From: Niveispirillum lacus
Lineage (GTDB): Bacteria; Pseudomonadota; Alphaproteobacteria; Azospirillales; Azospirillaceae
DNA length: 64,000 nt
Direction: 5' to 3'
NCBI RefSeq assembly: GCF_002251795.1
Contig: NZ_NOXU01000031.1
Span: forward strand, 372,001-436,000
The position numbers and the translations under genes are program-made. Positions 38,260 to 46,932 of the stretch are shown piece after piece. Numbering within the stretch: position 1 is the stretch's first letter; each line of letters begins with the position of its first letter. Under the pieces are notes generated by a model. The model was not told where the DNA came from, did no database searches, and worked only from the letters and a program-made list of their open reading frames with translations.

Positions 38260-38466
38260 ATGACCATGCGCCCTGTACAGAAACCCGATGCCGAGTTTGA
38301 CTGGCAGCCCAGGGATGAAGCCGAGCTGGCCGCGCTTAAGGCTGCGGTGGAAGAGGCGCTGGCGGACCCGATGGGTGTTCCGCATGAAGAGGTGGTCGCT
38401 TGGCTCAAGCAACTGGAAGCCGGCAACTTTGATGCGCCGATGCCGGTCCCTCGTTTGCTGAGTTAA
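38260..38466 (+). CDS. Antitoxin of a RelE/ParE-type TA pair
   Basis: The 68-residue protein (MTMRPVQKPDAEFDW) ends with VPHEEVVAWLKQLEAGNF. This pattern (V-P-H-E-E-V-x-x-W-L) is found in small antitoxins that precede RelE/ParE toxins. An in-frame ATG at 38230 would add ten residues. The toxin frame opens two bases after the stop, or 14 bases later if its ATG is used. No DNA-binding fold can be assigned with confidence. Confidence 0.75.
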   Translation: MTMRPVQKPDAEFDWQPRDEAELAALKAAVEEALADPMGVPHEEVVAWLKQLEAGNFDAPMPVPRLLS

Positions 38467-38479
38467 AGTGCCGATAGCG

Positions 38480-38767
38480 ATGAAAGTGGTCTGGCGGCCC
38501 GCCGCGCTGGCAGACTTGAGCCGCTTGATCAGTCACATTGCCATGGACAATCCGTCCGCCGCTGCAAGGCTGTCGAGGCGGTTGCGGCAGGCCGCAGAGA
38601 ATCTGCCTATCTTTCCTTACAAGGGCCGGGTTGGTGCGATCCCCGACACACGGGAGTTGGTAACAGTTCAGCCCTACATCATTGTCTACAAGGTCGTGCC
38701 GGACGAAAACTCCTTAGACGTCCTCCGCGTCTGGCACGCCGCGCAATCCCGGCAGGAAGTCGACTAG
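38480..38767 (+). CDS. RelE/ParE-family toxin
   Basis: The 95-residue protein starts MKVVWRPAALADLSRLISHI. It has the family landmarks NPSAAARLSRRLRQAAENLPIF, GRVGAIPDTRELVTVQPYII, VYKVV and SLDVLRVWHAAQ, so the full ParE/RelE fold is present. A GTG at 38468 in frame would add four residues and bring it to two bases from the antitoxin stop. ParE members poison gyrase and RelE members cut mRNA on ribosomes; the sequence does not clearly decide. It converges with the rsmC-like gene, 9 bases away. Confidence 0.85.
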   Translation: MKVVWRPAALADLSRLISHIAMDNPSAAARLSRRLRQAAENLPIFPYKGRVGAIPDTRELVTVQPYIIVYKVVPDENSLDVLRVWHAAQSRQEVD

Positions 38768-38776
38768 GCCCGCTCC

Positions 38777-39790
38777 CTACCGCTTGCCCTCAATCACCTT
38801 GAAACCGTCCGCCTCAGCAACCGTCCGGCGCGACTTGAAATGCTTGTCCACCACCGCCTCATAGGGCAGGTGTTTGTTGGCGACCAGCAGCAGGGTGCCG
38901 CCGCTGCCCAGCGCTTCTGCGGCACGGGTGATGAACTGGCTGCCGAGCGTCACGTCGGTGGCTTTGCCGGCATGGAAGGGCGGGTTGGTGATGACCCAGT
39001 CGAACCGGCCGCGCGGCAGGCCCGCCGTGACATCGGCCCAGTGATATTTCAGGACCGTGCCGCCCGCCAGCGGGGCCACATTGACAGCGGCGGCCGCTAG
39101 TGACGCCGCATCCGCCTCATACAGGTCCAGCCCTGTGATGCGGCCCGGTGCGGCACGCAGCAGTTCGGCGGACAGATAGCCCCAGCCGGCCCCCAGATCG
39201 GCCACCCGTCCCCGGATGGCACCCGGAAACTGGGCGGCCAGCAGGCGGGACCCGATATCAATCTTGTTCCAGCCATGCATGCCGGGACCGGCGGTAAAGC
39301 CGGTGGCGGCCACGGGGCGTACGGCCCCACCGGCGCGCCAGTCGGCCAGCAAGGCCGGTGCTGCGCCCGCACCCTTGCGCCACCAGAAGACGCGGGCATG
39401 GTATTTGGACAGGCTTTCCACCTCCCCGAACGCCTCCTTCACCGCCTTCATCAGGCTGGTGACGCCGGTATCATTGTCGCCGGAGCAGACCAGCAGCCCG
39501 CCCACGGGCAAGGCGTCCCAGGCCTGGGCGATACTGGCCAGGCTTTCGGCCTTGTGCTTGGTCATCAGGCAGAGACCCGCCTGATAGTCCGCCTCGGCCA
39601 GGGTCTGCACCACGCGGAACCCGGCCGCCGTCAGTGCGTTATGCGCGGGCTTGAAGCCGGTGACGCAGATCAGCGCCCGCAAACCGGGCGGCAGCTCGGC
39701 ATCGGCCTGGACATTCAAGATGAAGCCCGACACCGGCAGGGGCAGCATGCCGGCGGCGAACGGGTGGTGGAGGGCTTTGGCAATTGACAT
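38777..39790 (-). CDS. RsmC-like class I methyltransferase (16S rRNA G1207 type)
   Basis: The 337-residue protein has an N-terminal degenerate methyltransferase-like half and a C-terminal active half. The latter carries motif I VADLGAGWGYLSAELL and the catalytic NPPFH in DWVITNPPFHAGK. This two-domain layout and NPPFH are typical of RsmC, which methylates N2 of G1207 in 16S rRNA. RlmG is an alternative with the same plan. The ATG at 39790 starts MSIAKALHHPF. A longer frame to 39922 runs over the divergent gtrA-like gene and is rejected. Confidence 0.85.
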   Translation of the reverse strand: MSIAKALHHPFAAGMLPLPVSGFILNVQADAELPPGLRALICVTGFKPAHNALTAAGFRVVQTLAEADYQAGLCLMTKHKAESLASIAQAWDALPVGGLLVCSGDNDTGVTSLMKAVKEAFGEVESLSKYHARVFWWRKGAGAAPALLADWRAGGAVRPVAATGFTAGPGMHGWNKIDIGSRLLAAQFPGAIRGRVADLGAGWGYLSAELLRAAPGRITGLDLYEADAASLAAAAVNVAPLAGGTVLKYHWADVTAGLPRGRFDWVITNPPFHAGKATDVTLGSQFITRAAEALGSGGTLLLVANKHLPYEAVVDKHFKSRRTVAEADGFKVIEGKR

Positions 39791-39887
39791 GGCCGAACGC
39801 GTAACCCATCCGCCCGCCGGTGTCGAGTGGCGTGACCCGGCGGGCAAAAGCGTGTAGCAAGGGGCCGTCACCCCGCAGCCACCGGCC

Positions 39888-40328
39888 ATGATGCAAACAC
39901 CTGTTTCCCGCCAGTTCGCCACCTTCGCCCTGATCGGTGTGGGCGGCCTGTTTGTTGATATGGCGGCCTTGGCCGTGGCGCTGCATCTTTTGGCGCTGGA
40001 CCCCTATGGCGGGCGGGTCTTCTCTTACCTGATGGCGGCGACCTTTACCTGGTACATGAACCGGCAATTCACCTTTACCGGTGTCAGCCGGCGCGGGGCC
40101 ATCCGGCAATGGGCGCGCTTTCTGGCCGCCAATGCCGTGGGGGCCGTCGTCAATTACGGTGTCTATGTGCTGGTGCTGAACACGGGACCGTGGGTGATGG
40201 GCGTTATCGGCCTGTGGCCGGCGGTGCTGACGGCCCTTCTGCCCTATGCCGGGGTGGCAGCGGGCAGTATTTCCGGACTGGTTTTCAACTTTATCCTGTC
40301 GAAGAGGCTGGTATTCCGCAAGTCGTAA
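39888..40328 (+). CDS. GtrA-family membrane protein
   Basis: The 146-residue protein has four membrane helices and the GtrA signatures FALIGVGGLFVDMAAL, FTWYMNRQFTF, NYGVYVLVL and SISGLVFNFILSKRLVF. GtrA-like proteins are thought to flip or carry lipid-linked sugars for polysaccharide or teichoic-acid glycosylation. No partner glycosyltransferase is adjacent. It is divergent from the rsmC-like gene. Confidence 0.9.
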   Translation: MMQTPVSRQFATFALIGVGGLFVDMAALAVALHLLALDPYGGRVFSYLMAATFTWYMNRQFTFTGVSRRGAIRQWARFLAANAVGAVVNYGVYVLVLNTGPWVMGVIGLWPAVLTALLPYAGVAAGSISGLVFNFILSKRLVFRKS

Positions 40329-40438
40329 GGGAGCGGGCATACCCATAAGGCAAAGGGGGTATTGTGCCGGTGGCGGAGCTGTTTGTGCCCATGCTATGCA
40401 TGGATCAATAACAAGGAGTTCGGGGGGCGTATTCGGGC

Positions 40439-43400
40439 ATGCCATCGGCACGGTTCTATCGCTGGATGACCTGGGGCATGACCCTGGCGCTGGCAACGGG
40501 TGCCGGTGCCGCCCTGTGGCAGGAAAGCCGTACCTCTGCGTTGCAGGCCGAAGTGCTGGCCCGTTTCGGACGGGATCTGACCTGGCGGGTGGAGCCCGGT
40601 CCCAACCCGGATATCCGGTTTCCTGGTCAGGGGCCCTATGATGCCCGTCTAGGCTATGCTGCCATTCCCAGTTTCATCGAACGGCTGGTGGCCGCTGACT
40701 ACCGTGTCGACTTGCAGGCGCGACCCAGCCCGCAATTACGGGATTACATGGAGTTTGGGGGCTTCGCGCCCTATGCGGAAAAGACCAGCGGCGGCTTGTC
40801 CATCCGTGACCAGATGGGCAACCCGCTGTTCGACGCCCGCTATCCCGAGCGCATCTATGCCGGGTTTAATGAAGTGCCGAAACTGGTGGCTGACACGCTG
40901 CTGTTTATCGAGAACCGGGAGTTGTTGGATACGACATATCCCAACCGCAACCCCGCGGTCGAATGGGACCGGTTCGGTCTGGCCCTGATCAATATCCCCC
41001 TGAAATTCATTGACCCGGACAGTCCGCGCGCCGGCGGGTCAACGCTGGCTACCCAGATCGAGAAATACCGCCATTCACCCGAAGGGCGCACGGGCAGCGG
41101 CATGGAGAAGCTGCGCCAGATGATGTCCGCGTCCGTTCGCGCCTACAAAGGCGGGGCGGACACCACACGGGTGCGCCACCAGATCGTCGTTGATTATCTG
41201 AATTCCACCCCCCTGTCCGCCCGTCCCGGCGTGGGTGAGGTCAACGGGTTGGGGGATGGTCTCTGGGCCTGGTACGGCACCGATTTTACCATTGCCAACC
41301 GCATCCTGCGATCGCAGCCGCGTACCGAGGAGGATTTGCAGGTCCAAGCGGTGGTCTATAAGCAGGTGCTGAGCCTGCTGCTGGCCCAGCGCCGTCCATC
41401 TGCCTATCTGGGCGGCAGCGGCCGTAAAGCCTTGAATGACCTGGCCAACAGCCATCTGACCCTGTTGGAGAGAGCAGGGATCATCTCCGCGCCGCTGGCC
41501 GATGCTGCGCGGTTTTTCCCGCTGCGGTTCAGGGAGACGCCACCGGAAATTCCGGAACCCAGTTTTGTGGAGCAGAAGGCAACCAATGCCATCCGCGCCC
41601 GGCTATTGGGCATGCTGGGGGTGCCCAGCCTCTATGCGCTGGACCGGCTGGATCTGGCGGTCGAAACGACACTGGACCAGCCGACGCAGACGCGTGTCAC
41701 CGAGACCCTGAAGAAGCTGGGCGATCCGGCGCAGGCGGCATCCTTCGGACTAGTCGGGGAACGGCTGCTGAATGATGCCGATCCGGCGCGCATCGTTTAT
41801 TCGGTGACTTTGTTCGAGCGCACGGCGGAGGCCAATCTGGTCCGCGTGCAGGTCGACACACTGCCCCAGCCGCTGGATTTGAATGAGGGGGCTAAGCTCG
41901 ACCTGGGGTCCACGGCCAAGCTGCGCACCCTGGTCACCTATTTGGAAATCATTGCCCGACTGCATGATCGCTATATCACGCGGGAGAGCCATGAACTGGA
42001 GGCCGCTGCCCAGGAGGCGCCTGATCGGCTGACACAATGGGTGTTGCGCACGATGGCGGCCAATCCGGGCATCGGTATTGCCACCATCCTGGACCTGGCG
42101 ATGGAGCGGGACTATTCCGCCAGCCCCGGCGAGCGGTTTTTCACCGGCGGCGGGCTGCATAGTTTCGGGAATTTTGACGACAAGGATGATGGCAAGGTCA
42201 TGACCGTGTCGGAGGCCTTCCGGCATTCGGTCAATCTGGTCTTCATCCGCATGATGCGGGATATTGTGAACCATTATATCGCCGAGGGGCCGGACAGCCG
42301 CGACGATCTGATGGATGATCCGCGCCATCCCGCCCGCCGGACCTATCTGGCGCAGTTCGCGGACCAGGAGGGCAGCGCCTTTCTGAACCGATTCTGGTCC
42401 GACTATAAGGGGCTGGAGCCGGAAGCGGCCTTGGACAAGCTGGCCAGACGCAGCCGCCCGACACCCGACCGGCTGTCAGTGATTTTCCGATCCGCCCTAC
42501 CCAACGCCACGGTGGACGATCTGGGTGTGTTCCTGAACCGGCATATGCCTGCCGGCGGCCCACCAGAAACACAGGTAAAGGCGCTGTTTGATCGCTATGA
42601 TCCCGACAAATGGTCGTTGAACGACCGGGGCTATATTGTCGGGGTGCATCCGCTGGAATTGTGGCTGGTCGGTTACCTGCAGGATAGCCGGCAGGCCCAG
42701 CGCGGTGAAATGCTGAAGGACAGCAGCGTACCACGCCAGGAAAGCTATAAATGGCTTTTCTCCTCGCGTTCCAAACAGGCCCAGGATACCCGCATTGGCA
42801 TCGTGCTGGAGGAGGAGGCGTTCGACCGTATCCATGAGGAATGGACACGCCTGGGTTATCCGTTCGGCAGCCTGATCGCCAGCTATGCCACCTCCATCGG
42901 CAGTTCTGCCGACCGGCCGGGATCGCTGGCTGAACTGATGGGCATCATTCTGAATGACGGGGTGCGCCTGCCGACCCTGCGTGTGGGACGGTTGCATTTT
43001 GCGGCCAATACGCCTTACGAGACCAGTTTTGCGCCGGCGCGTCTGTTGGACGGGGCCGAGCAGGTGATGGCGCCGGAAGTGGCCCGCGTGGTGCGCCGGC
43101 ACCTGCGCGACATTGTGGATAACGGCACGGCGCGGCGTGTGAAGGGCGCCTTCACATCCGCAGACGGTAGCGAACTCCCCATCGGCGGCAAGACCGGGAC
43201 GGGCGATCACCGGTTTGAACGCTATGGGCCGGGGGGTGTGGTGCTGGAAAGCCGGGTGGTCAACCGCACGGCCACCTTTGTCTTCTATATTGGCGACCGT
43301 TTCTTTGGGGTTATCACGGCCCATGTGCATGGGCCGGAAGCAGCGGAATACCGGTTCACCTCGGCTCTGCCGTCACAATTGCTGAAAATTCTGGCCCCGG

Positions 43401-43453
43401 CGCTGAACCCGCTGCTGAATGCTGACACGCAGACGGCGGAGCGGGGACGGTAG
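40439..43453 (+). CDS. Large bifunctional class A penicillin-binding protein
   Basis: The 1004-residue protein has an N-terminal membrane anchor (WMTWGMTLALATGAGAALW). The GT51 glycosyltransferase domain has catalytic Glu158 in FIENRELL, and RAGGSTLATQIEK replaces the usual GGSTITQQ motif. The transpeptidase domain has all three active-site motifs: STAK (Ser491), SVN (Ser597) and KTG (Lys918 in GGKTGTG). It would polymerise and cross-link peptidoglycan. It is longer than typical PBP1a/1b, with an enlarged segment between SVN and KTG that includes RYDPDKWSLNDRGYIVGVHP. The neighbouring gtrA-like gene gives no further clue. Confidence 0.85.
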   Translation: MPSARFYRWMTWGMTLALATGAGAALWQESRTSALQAEVLARFGRDLTWRVEPGPNPDIRFPGQGPYDARLGYAAIPSFIERLVAADYRVDLQARPSPQLRDYMEFGGFAPYAEKTSGGLSIRDQMGNPLFDARYPERIYAGFNEVPKLVADTLLFIENRELLDTTYPNRNPAVEWDRFGLALINIPLKFIDPDSPRAGGSTLATQIEKYRHSPEGRTGSGMEKLRQMMSASVRAYKGGADTTRVRHQIVVDYLNSTPLSARPGVGEVNGLGDGLWAWYGTDFTIANRILRSQPRTEEDLQVQAVVYKQVLSLLLAQRRPSAYLGGSGRKALNDLANSHLTLLERAGIISAPLADAARFFPLRFRETPPEIPEPSFVEQKATNAIRARLLGMLGVPSLYALDRLDLAVETTLDQPTQTRVTETLKKLGDPAQAASFGLVGERLLNDADPARIVYSVTLFERTAEANLVRVQVDTLPQPLDLNEGAKLDLGSTAKLRTLVTYLEIIARLHDRYITRESHELEAAAQEAPDRLTQWVLRTMAANPGIGIATILDLAMERDYSASPGERFFTGGGLHSFGNFDDKDDGKVMTVSEAFRHSVNLVFIRMMRDIVNHYIAEGPDSRDDLMDDPRHPARRTYLAQFADQEGSAFLNRFWSDYKGLEPEAALDKLARRSRPTPDRLSVIFRSALPNATVDDLGVFLNRHMPAGGPPETQVKALFDRYDPDKWSLNDRGYIVGVHPLELWLVGYLQDSRQAQRGEMLKDSSVPRQESYKWLFSSRSKQAQDTRIGIVLEEEAFDRIHEEWTRLGYPFGSLIASYATSIGSSADRPGSLAELMGIILNDGVRLPTLRVGRLHFAANTPYETSFAPARLLDGAEQVMAPEVARVVRRHLRDIVDNGTARRVKGAFTSADGSELPIGGKTGTGDHRFERYGPGGVVLESRVVNRTATFVFYIGDRFFGVITAHVHGPEAAEYRFTSALPSQLLKILAPALNPLLNADTQTAERGR

Positions 43454-43547
43454 GCCTTGTCCTTGGGCGCCGCGTTGACACCCCCAGACCCACCCTTTCG
43501 GCCAATCCCCTTTATCCCCATCATTCACAGCCAAAGACCCCTTTCCA

Positions 43548-43596
43548 CCGCCGCCCATTGTGCTAGCTTACGGCACCCACCCCCTACATCTAGTGT
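43548..43596 (+). promoter_or_regulatory. Candidate NrdR boxes upstream of nrdB
   Basis: CCCCTACATCTAGTGT (43581-43596) matches 12 of 16 positions of the NrdR box consensus ACACWATATMTWGTGT, including the entire right half. A weaker second site ending TTGTGC (43548-43563) lies 33 bp upstream centre to centre, close to three helical turns, as paired NrdR boxes require. They sit directly before the nrdB start. Confidence 0.6.
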
Positions 43597-43603
43597 TGGT
43601 GCC

Positions 43604-44566
43604 ATGTCCTTGCTGACGCCGAACCCGGTTTACAAGCCTTTCCGCTATCCCTGGGCCTACGAGGCCTGGCTGACGCAGCAGCGAATCCATTGGCTGCCGG
43701 AGGAAGTGCCGCTGGCCGATGACGTCAAGGATTGGCGCAACAACCTGACGGACGGGGAACGGAACCTGCTGACGCAGATTTTCCGATTCTTCACCCAGGC
43801 GGATGTCGAGGTGAATAATTGCTACATGCGCAATTATAGCCGCGTGTTCCAGCCGACCGAGGTCTGCATGATGCTGGCTGCTTTCTCCGCCATGGAGACG
43901 GTGCATATCGCGGCCTACAGCCATCTGCTGGACACGATCGGCATGCCCGAGGTCGAATATTCAGCCTTCCTCCATTACAAGGAGATGAAGGACAAGTACG
44001 ACTATATGCACGAGTTCAATGTCGACAGCAAAAAGGACATCGCCAAGACCCTGGCGGTGTTCGGCGCCTTCACCGAAGGTCTGCAGCTATTCGCCAGCTT
44101 TGCCATCCTGATGAACTTCCCGCGCTTCGGGAAGATGAAGGGAATGGGCCAGATCGTTACCTGGTCGGTGCGCGACGAAAGCCTGCATACCCAGTCGATC
44201 ATCCAGCTGTTCAAGACCTTCATCAGCGAAAATCCCGAGGTCTGGACCGAGGATTTCCAGCGCGAGCTGTATGTCGCCTGCGAAACCATCGTGCATCATG
44301 AAGATGCCTTCATCGATCTGGCCTTCGAAATGGGGGCGGTGAAGGGCATGGATGGCGAGGATGTGAAGAAATACATCCGCTATATCGCTGACCGCCGTCT
44401 GGCGCAGTTGGGTCTGCAGCCCATCTACAAGACGGACAAGAACCCGCTGCCCTGGATGGATGCCATCCTGAACGGGGTGGAACACACCAATTTCTTTGAA
44501 AACCGCGCCACCGAATATTCCAAGGCTGCCACCAAGGGTAGCTGGGAAGAAGCGTTTGGCGACTGA
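43604..44566 (+). CDS. nrdB: Class Ia ribonucleotide reductase beta subunit NrdB
   Basis: NrdB holds the diiron-tyrosyl radical cofactor that drives dNTP synthesis with NrdA. The 320-residue protein keeps all ligands: Asp67 (TQADVEVNN), Glu98 and His101 (METVH), radical Tyr105 (AAYSHLLD), Glu158, Glu192 and His195 (RDESLH). The C-terminal tail (KGSWEEAFGD) is the NrdA docking peptide. The ATG at 43604 was chosen over a frame open to 43457. nrdA is not within the window. Regulation by NrdR is predicted from boxes immediately upstream. Confidence 0.95.
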   Translation: MSLLTPNPVYKPFRYPWAYEAWLTQQRIHWLPEEVPLADDVKDWRNNLTDGERNLLTQIFRFFTQADVEVNNCYMRNYSRVFQPTEVCMMLAAFSAMETVHIAAYSHLLDTIGMPEVEYSAFLHYKEMKDKYDYMHEFNVDSKKDIAKTLAVFGAFTEGLQLFASFAILMNFPRFGKMKGMGQIVTWSVRDESLHTQSIIQLFKTFISENPEVWTEDFQRELYVACETIVHHEDAFIDLAFEMGAVKGMDGEDVKKYIRYIADRRLAQLGLQPIYKTDKNPLPWMDAILNGVEHTNFFENRATEYSKAATKGSWEEAFGD

Positions 44567-44743
44567 TCAGCGGCGCTTTTCTGTTCCGCCTGTCCGGTCC
44601 GGCACCTTGCCGCGCCGGCAGGCGTCAGAACAATATTTGACCTGATCCCAGTCTTTTGCCCATTTGCGGCGCCAAACAAAGGGGCGCCCGCAACAGGCGC
44701 AGGGCTTTTCCGGCAGGTCGGATTTTCGGATCATGCGGGGCAT
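44567..44743 (-). CDS. DUF2256 small zinc-ribbon-like protein
   Basis: A 58-residue minus-strand gene reads MPRMIRKSDLPEKPCACCGR and continues PFVWRRKWAKDWDQVKYCSD then ACRRGKVPDRTGGTEKRR. It has the DUF2256 pattern of two CXXC-like pairs (CACC and CSDAC) around a Trp-rich centre, likely zinc-binding. It abuts the nrdB stop in convergent orientation. Its stop is directly next to the nrdB TGA. A second ATG at residue 4 is possible. The function is unknown. Confidence 0.85.
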   Translation of the reverse strand: MPRMIRKSDLPEKPCACCGRPFVWRRKWAKDWDQVKYCSDACRRGKVPDRTGGTEKRR

Positions 44744-44794
44744 GGCAGCGGGATACCGGACAGAAGCGGAAGCCCGGCGGAAGATAGGGTGCTG

Positions 44795-45913
44795 TCAGCC
44801 GACGGCCAGTCCCCCGCGCCGCCCCCGCACCAGTGTATCGGCCAGGGCACCCAAGCCCAGGGCGGCCGCGATGGCCAGCACAGCCCAACCAGCCAGCGGC
44901 AGCAGCGACAGCAGCACCAGCACCACGACAGTCAGCGCATAATGGCGTATCAGCATGCCGGCTTCGGCCCCCGGACGCGGCGGCCCGCGCCGCAGGCCCA
45001 AGGCCAGGCCGAACCCGGCCACGGCCAACCCCAGCGGCAGGCAGAACAACCATAGCACCAGCAGCAGCAGCCCCAGCGGGATGCCCACCACACTGACCAT
45101 CAGCAGGGCCAGCAACGGCGGCGACAGCAGCAGCAGGGCGGCACCCAGCAGGAAGTGACGCAGCGGATGCCGCCGGATGCCGTCAGCCGCGCGGGTGACG
45201 GGTCCCGGCAGCAGCCATAATACCCCAACCCCCAGAAGAAACAGGGCCACCGCCTTGCCTGTTGTGCCCAGGAAGGTCGGCCCCCCATCCAGAACCACGT
45301 CCGGGTGGTACTGCACCGTCCCGGCGATGATGACCCCTTCCGGCACAGCCACCGGCATCGGCCCGGTATGGCGCAGGTCACCCAGGATCTGTGTCCCTGG
45401 TTTCAGTTCCAACCGGCTGGCCGTGACCTCCAGGTCCCCGGCGATACGCCCCTGCACACTGACATGGTCCCCCCGCAGGACGGCGTCACCGTCCACCTGT
45501 CCGGCGACGGACAGGTCGGACCCGCGAATGGTCAGGTCGCCCGCCACACGCGCCTCCGGCCGCAGGTTCACCTCCACGCCGGTCAGCAGCACGTCGCCAG
45601 CAATGTCGCTGTGCAAAGAGAGTTCAAAAGCGGCCGCCGCCAGATCACCGGCTACAGGCCCTTTCACCGACAAGCTGAAACCCGCGAGCAGCGCATCCCC
45701 GCTGACCGGTGCCGTGATGCGCAGTTCCAGCCCGGCGGCCACAACATCGCCATCCACCGGCGCATCCACCGCCACCGAATGTCCGGCCGCGACCAGATCA
45801 TCGGCTGCCGGCGCCATCACACGGACATCATCGCCGGACAGGATGTCCGCGTGGGCCGGCATCCCTGAAAGGGACAACAAAACGGCAGCGATGCACAGCA
45901 GTCGGGCAAACAT
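44795..45913 (-). CDS. Exported bactofilin-like protein with C-terminal membrane domain
   Basis: The 372-residue protein has a signal peptide (MFARLLCIAAVLLSLSGMPAHA). About 180 residues of hexad-like beta-helix repeats follow (DLVAAGHSVAVDAPVDGDVV, AAGLELRITAPVSGDALLAG, VAGDLTIRGSDLSVAGQVDG), as in bactofilin/polymer-forming proteins. About five membrane helices make up the C-terminal third. This places a solenoid outside the cytoplasmic membrane, unlike classical cytosolic bactofilins. The ATG at 45913 starts the signal peptide. The function is unknown. Confidence 0.8.
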   Translation of the reverse strand: MFARLLCIAAVLLSLSGMPAHADILSGDDVRVMAPAADDLVAAGHSVAVDAPVDGDVVAAGLELRITAPVSGDALLAGFSLSVKGPVAGDLAAAAFELSLHSDIAGDVLLTGVEVNLRPEARVAGDLTIRGSDLSVAGQVDGDAVLRGDHVSVQGRIAGDLEVTASRLELKPGTQILGDLRHTGPMPVAVPEGVIIAGTVQYHPDVVLDGGPTFLGTTGKAVALFLLGVGVLWLLPGPVTRAADGIRRHPLRHFLLGAALLLLSPPLLALLMVSVVGIPLGLLLLVLWLFCLPLGLAVAGFGLALGLRRGPPRPGAEAGMLIRHYALTVVVLVLLSLLPLAGWAVLAIAAALGLGALADTLVRGRRGGLAVG

Positions 45914-46138
45914 CGGATGAGATCCAGCCTTCAAGGGCAAAGAAGAGCGTTTCACAATCATGCCATCATCACAGCAGGCCAAGGTCCACCGCCCGGTTCG
46001 CCTTGGGGCACCACCTTGATACAGGTCCGTTACAGGCCGGCTGCTGACCTGTGTCAGACCTTACGTATGGGGTTGATCGGCGACAGCTTCCACCGCACCT
46101 TACCGTTCCTTGTGCAGTGCAAAAGAGGCGGGTGAGCG

Positions 46139-46909
46139 ATGGCCATGTTCGATCTGAGCGGTAAACGCGGGCTGGTGGTGGGGATCGCCAACAGCGCCTC
46201 CATCGCTTATGGCTGCGCCGAGGCGTTCCGGATGCAGGGGGCCGATCTGGCGGTCACCTATCTGAACGAGAAGGCCGAACCCCATGTCCGGCCGCTGGCC
46301 GACAAGCTTGGCACCTCCCTGTTCCTGCCCTGTGACGTGCGGGAGCCCGGACAGTTGGAGGCTGTGTTTGAAACGATCATGGCGCAGTGGGGACAACTTG
46401 ATTTCCTGCTGCATTCAATTGCTTTTGCCCCGCGCGAGGATCTGCATGCGCGCGTGGTGGATAGCAGCCGTGACGGCTTCCTGATGGCCATGGATGTGTC
46501 GGTTCATTCCTTCATCCGCATGGCCAAGCTGGCGGAACCGCTGATGAAGAATGGCGGCTGCCTGATGAATGTCAGCTTCTATGGCTCTGAAAAGGTTGTG
46601 GAGCATTACAATCTGATGGGTCCGGTTAAGGCAGCATTGGAGGCCGTCACGCGGTATCTGGCGGCGGAATTGGGGCCGAAGGGTATCCGGGTTCACAGCC
46701 TGTCGCCGGGGCCGCTGAAGACGCGGGCGGCCAGTGGCATCGACCGGTTTGATGAATTGCTGGCGCGGGCCGCCGAACTGGCGCCGCTGCGCCACCAGGT
46801 AACGGTACAGGATGTCGGGGCCTACGCTGCTTTTCTGGCGTCGGATGCAGCCAAGGCCGTGACCGGCGGTGTTGAGTATATTGATGGTGGTTACAGCGTT
46901 ATCGGCTGA
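46139..46909 (+). CDS. fabI: Enoyl-ACP reductase FabI
   Basis: FabI reduces enoyl-ACP in each round of fatty acid elongation. The 256-residue SDR has the FabI-specific cofactor motif GLVVGIANSASIAYG, LHSIAFAPREDL, and the catalytic YX6K in EHYNLMGPVKAALEA. At the position of E. coli Tyr146 (SYLGAE) it reads SFYGSE, a variant seen in alphaproteobacterial FabI homologues. The C-terminal VTGGVEYIDGGYSVIG is canonical. GAGG lies upstream of the ATG at 46139. The 156 bp upstream hold no gene. Confidence 0.92.
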   Translation: MAMFDLSGKRGLVVGIANSASIAYGCAEAFRMQGADLAVTYLNEKAEPHVRPLADKLGTSLFLPCDVREPGQLEAVFETIMAQWGQLDFLLHSIAFAPREDLHARVVDSSRDGFLMAMDVSVHSFIRMAKLAEPLMKNGGCLMNVSFYGSEKVVEHYNLMGPVKAALEAVTRYLAAELGPKGIRVHSLSPGPLKTRAASGIDRFDELLARAAELAPLRHQVTVQDVGAYAAFLASDAAKAVTGGVEYIDGGYSVIG

Positions 46910-46932
46910 TCGCTGACGGCAGGGCAGGGGGG

